Part shown: positions 6,276-8,781 of the stretch, one piece after another
Numbering within the stretch: the stretch's first letter is position 1
Layout: every line of letters begins with the position of its first letter
From: an uncultured Eubacteriales bacterium
GTDB lineage: Bacteria > Bacillota > Clostridia > Christensenellales > Aristaeellaceae
NCBI GenBank assembly: GCA_900540045.1
Contig: UQEF01000103.1
Location: 1 to 8,781, forward strand
Direction: 5' to 3'
DNA: 8,781 nt
Notes under the pieces: model-generated
The model's database searches: none
What the model saw: only the letters and a program-made list of their open reading frames with translations
Told to the model about the DNA's origin: nothing
Translations under genes and position numbers: made by a program

Positions 6276-7598
6276 ATGCGAATTCGGATCACCAATGTCC
6301 TGCTCATGCCCGGCGTAACCAATGAGGCGCATATTCCCTTTATTCCCGATGCGGAGGTCCTGGTGGATGGAAGCCGCATCGCCTATGCGGGCCAGCGCTG
6401 CGAAGCCCCGTCCTTTGAGGCGGATGAGGTGATCGATGGCGAGGGTATGCTGGCCATGCCGGGCCTGTGCAACATGCATACCCATACGCCCATGACGCTG
6501 CTGCGCAGCATCGGCAGCGACCTTACGCTGGACCGCTGGCTCAACGAGGCCATTTTCCCCGTGGAAAGGCATCTCACCGACGAGGCCGTGCGCGCGGGGA
6601 GCGACCTTGGCATCATGGAAATGCTGCGTTTTGGCACCACGTCCTTTAACGATATGTACATGCACATGGATATGGAGGCCGAGGCCGTGCGGGACAGCGG
6701 CATGCGCGCCCTGCTGGGCCATGGCGTGGTGGACTTCGATGAAAGCTGCGCGGACCTGGCGCCCAACATTGCGCTGATCGAAAAGTGGAACCATGCTGCC
6801 GATGACCGTATCCGCGTGAGCCTGGCACCGCACAGCGAGGGCGCGACCACGGAAAAGCTGCTTTTGAAAGTCCGTGAGGCAGCTGAAACCTACCATGTGC
6901 CCATTCATATTCACGTGAGCGAAACCAAGCTGGATTTTGACGGAAGCCTTCAGAGGCGCGGCCTTACGCCCCCGCAATACCTGGAAAAGCTGGGCCTGAT
7001 GGAACATTCCGTGCTGGCTGCGCACTGCGTATGGCTGACGGATGAGGATATCGAGCTGCTTGCCCGCCGGGGCGTTACGGTGCTGCATAATCCCATCAGC
7101 AACCTCAAGCTGGCCAGCGGTATCGCGCCTGTCGCCAGGATGCTCAAGGCGGGCTGCCGTATCACGCTGGGCACCGACGGCGTCGCCAGCAACAACAACC
7201 TGAACCTGTGGGAGGAAATCAAGCTGATGCCCATGCTGCAAAAGGGCAATACGCTGGACCCCACGGTGGTATCTCCAGCGCAGACCATCGCGGCGGCGAC
7301 CAGCGCGGGCGCGAAGGCCATGGGATATGAGGATCTTGGCCTGCTCAGGCCCGGCTATCTTGCGGACCTGATTCTGCTGGACCTGTCCGGCGCGCATATG
7401 TGTCCCTGCAACGATCTGGAAAGCAATCTGGTCTATTCCGCGCAGGGAAGCGACGTGGCGCTGACCATGGTCAATGGCAAGGTGCTGTACCGCGACGGCG
7501 AATATACCACCCTTGACCCCCGGCTGGTCCTTGAACGTGCTAAAAAGCAGGCGGAAGCGCTGCTGGACAGGGCGGCACGGGCGGCTGCGGCCAAATGA
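6276..7598 (+). CDS. mtaD: Amidohydrolase, probable 5'-methylthioadenosine / S-adenosylhomocysteine deaminase
   Basis: Members of this family deaminate MTA, SAH or related adenosine compounds to the inosine forms, recycling or clearing by-products of S-adenosylmethionine use in the cytoplasm. The protein is 440 aa. The small N-terminal beta domain (about 1-60) leads into the metal-binding barrel. The likely zinc ligands are His68 and His70 (MHTHTPMTLLR), His213 in HIHVSET, and Asp301 in LGTDGVASNNNLNLWEE; Glu216 and His250 (AAHCVW) complete the active site. HNPISNLKLASGIAP (271-285) and MVNGKVLYRDGEY near the C-terminus closely resemble the Thermotoga TM0936 enzyme. All catalytic residues are present. 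Exact substrate within the superfamily (MTA, SAH, adenosine, or another aminopurine) cannot be fixed from sequence alone. It is the first gene after its own promoter and overlaps the glycosyltransferase by four bases. Confidence 0.88.
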   Translation: MRIRITNVLLMPGVTNEAHIPFIPDAEVLVDGSRIAYAGQRCEAPSFEADEVIDGEGMLAMPGLCNMHTHTPMTLLRSIGSDLTLDRWLNEAIFPVERHLTDEAVRAGSDLGIMEMLRFGTTSFNDMYMHMDMEAEAVRDSGMRALLGHGVVDFDESCADLAPNIALIEKWNHAADDRIRVSLAPHSEGATTEKLLLKVREAAETYHVPIHIHVSETKLDFDGSLQRRGLTPPQYLEKLGLMEHSVLAAHCVWLTDEDIELLARRGVTVLHNPISNLKLASGIAPVARMLKAGCRITLGTDGVASNNNLNLWEEIKLMPMLQKGNTLDPTVVSPAQTIAAATSAGAKAMGYEDLGLLRPGYLADLILLDLSGAHMCPCNDLESNLVYSAQGSDVALTMVNGKVLYRDGEYTTLDPRLVLERAKKQAEALLDRAARAAAAK

Positions 7599-8781
7599 AG
7601 ATTCTGGTCGTTTGCCAGCATTACTGGCCGGAAAACTTTCGCGTCACGGAGATCTGCGAGGCATTGGCTGCGCGGGGACACCAGGTAACCGCACTTGTGG
7701 GTCTGCCCAATTATCCCAGCGGCGTGGTCCCCGCCGAATACCGTCACTTTCGGAACAGACGTCAGATGCGCAACGGCGTGGAAATCCGCCGCTGCTTTGA
7801 AATCGGACGCAGGCCGGGCAAGCTGGGGCTGGCGGTGAATTACGTCAGCTACATGACCTCCGCGACGGTCAAGGCGCTGCTGCTGGGGCGGGATTATGAC
7901 GTGATTTATGCCTATTCCACCTCGCCGGTGCTCATGAGCCTGCCTGCCGCGGTGCTTCGCTGCTTCACCTCCAAAAAACTGATGATATATGTGCTGGATA
8001 TCTGGCCCGCCTGCCTGGCCGCCATGAATGTGGGCGAGGATGCGCTCCTCTATCGCTTCATGAAGCGTGTCAGCCGCTGGGTCTACCGCCGGGCCGATAT
8101 GCTGATCTATTCATCCAAGCGTTTTCAGGGCTATCTGCGCGACGTGCACGGCATTGAGGTGCCGGACGCGCAGTATATGCCTCAGTTTGCCGATGATGTA
8201 TTTCGCGCGCCCCTTCCACCAGGTCCTGCGTCGGATGGGATCAACCTGGTCTTTGCAGGCAATATCGGCAAGGTGCAGGCGGTGGAGGTACTGATTCGTT
8301 CGGCGGCGCTGCTCAGGGACCTGCCCATCCGCTGGCATATCGTGGGCGATGGTTCCAACGAGGCCGCCTGCCGTGAGCTGGCCGCCAAGCTTGCACTGGG
8401 GGAGACCGTCGTGTTTTACGGGCGCAGGCCACTTGAGGACATGCCCGCCTTTTATGCCATGGCGGATGCCATGCTGGTGAGCATGCGGGACGATATCAGC
8501 GTCAACGACACGCTGCCCGGCAAGGTGCAAAGCTACATGGCTGCGGGCAAACCCGTGTTGGGAAGCATCGCCGGAGAAACAGCCTATGTGATCGAGCAGG
8601 CTGGATGCGGCTTTTGCGCTCCGCCCGACGACCCGGAAGCCTTTGCGCAGGTGGTGCGGCGTTTCCTGTCCTGTGAGGACCGCGAGGCCATGGGGAAGCG
8701 CGGGCGGGCGTATTACGACGCCCATTTCACCAAAAGCGACCATATGGACAGGCTGGAAGCGCTGCTCACTTCGCTTGCGGG
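7595..8781 (+). CDS. Family-4 glycosyltransferase (WbuB/WcaI-like), 3' end outside window
   Basis: The frame from ATG 7595 stays open to the window end, giving 395 residues plus two bases; the usual length is about 400, so the stop is probably just beyond. The N-terminal acceptor domain begins KILVVCQHYWPENFRVTEIC, with GLPNYPSG at 36-43 and VLDIWPA at 133-139, all typical of WbuB/WcaI-like enzymes. The second GT-B domain has the nucleotide-sugar-binding segments FAGNIGKVQAVEVLI (220-234), IVGDGSN (249-255) and LPGKVQSYMAAGKPVLG (307-323). The common GT4 ExxxxxxxE pair is not evident, as I recall for this subgroup. It likely transfers a sugar from a nucleotide-sugar donor to a lipid-linked acceptor at the inner membrane face during capsule, exopolysaccharide or other surface glycan synthesis; the sugar is unknown. 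No ribosome binding site is visible before the ATGA overlap, so translation probably depends on termination of the deaminase gene. Confidence 0.88.
   Translation, partial: MKILVVCQHYWPENFRVTEICEALAARGHQVTALVGLPNYPSGVVPAEYRHFRNRRQMRNGVEIRRCFEIGRRPGKLGLAVNYVSYMTSATVKALLLGRDYDVIYAYSTSPVLMSLPAAVLRCFTSKKLMIYVLDIWPACLAAMNVGEDALLYRFMKRVSRWVYRRADMLIYSSKRFQGYLRDVHGIEVPDAQYMPQFADDVFRAPLPPGPASDGINLVFAGNIGKVQAVEVLIRSAALLRDLPIRWHIVGDGSNEAACRELAAKLALGETVVFYGRRPLEDMPAFYAMADAMLVSMRDDISVNDTLPGKVQSYMAAGKPVLGSIAGETAYVIEQAGCGFCAPPDDPEAFAQVVRRFLSCEDREAMGKRGRAYYDAHFTKSDHMDRLEALLTSLA

Overview
The window is GC-rich and all genes lie on the + strand, packed tightly with start/stop overlaps and strong AGGAGG-type ribosome binding sites. 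The order topA, trmFO, ..., hslV, hslU is the core of a cluster well known from Bacillota (in Bacillus subtilis: topA, trmFO/gid, xerC/codV, hslV/clpQ, hslU/clpY, codY). TrmFO, a folate-dependent tRNA methyltransferase found mostly in Gram-positive bacteria, agrees with this. I infer a GC-rich member of the Bacillota, probably class Clostridia; the genus cannot be read from this window.

Layout: (1) 1-1489, the 3' part of topA (DNA topoisomerase I), holding the catalytic tyrosine and three C-terminal zinc fingers. (2) 1489-2817, trmFO, overlapping topA by one base. (3) 2870-4267, an exported protein with a DUF3887-like N-terminal domain and an alpha/beta-hydrolase domain, preceded by its own likely promoter. 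It sits where xerC is found in B. subtilis, and its nucleophile-elbow serine is replaced by glycine. (4) 4274-4807 hslV and (5) 4818-6185 hslU, the two parts of the ATP-dependent HslUV protease, with hslV starting six bases after the hydrolase stop. (6) 6190-6244, a hairpin that looks like a terminator, running directly into a strong extended -10 promoter. (7) 6276-7598, an amidohydrolase of the MTA/SAH deaminase family, and (8) 7595 to the window end, a family-4 glycosyltransferase overlapping it by four bases; its end lies outside the window. codY does not follow hslU here.

The first block is genome-maintenance and housekeeping: DNA supercoiling, tRNA m5U54 formation and proteolysis. The second transcription unit joins a purine-nucleoside salvage or detoxification enzyme to a cell-surface sugar transferase, a pairing with no obvious functional logic. 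The most notable observations are the probable loss of catalytic serine in the exported hydrolase, its placement in a conserved gene cluster where it drives hslVU, and a shared nine-base promoter core in front of both new transcription units. I saw no mobile element, CRISPR array, RNA gene or undescribed multi-gene system.
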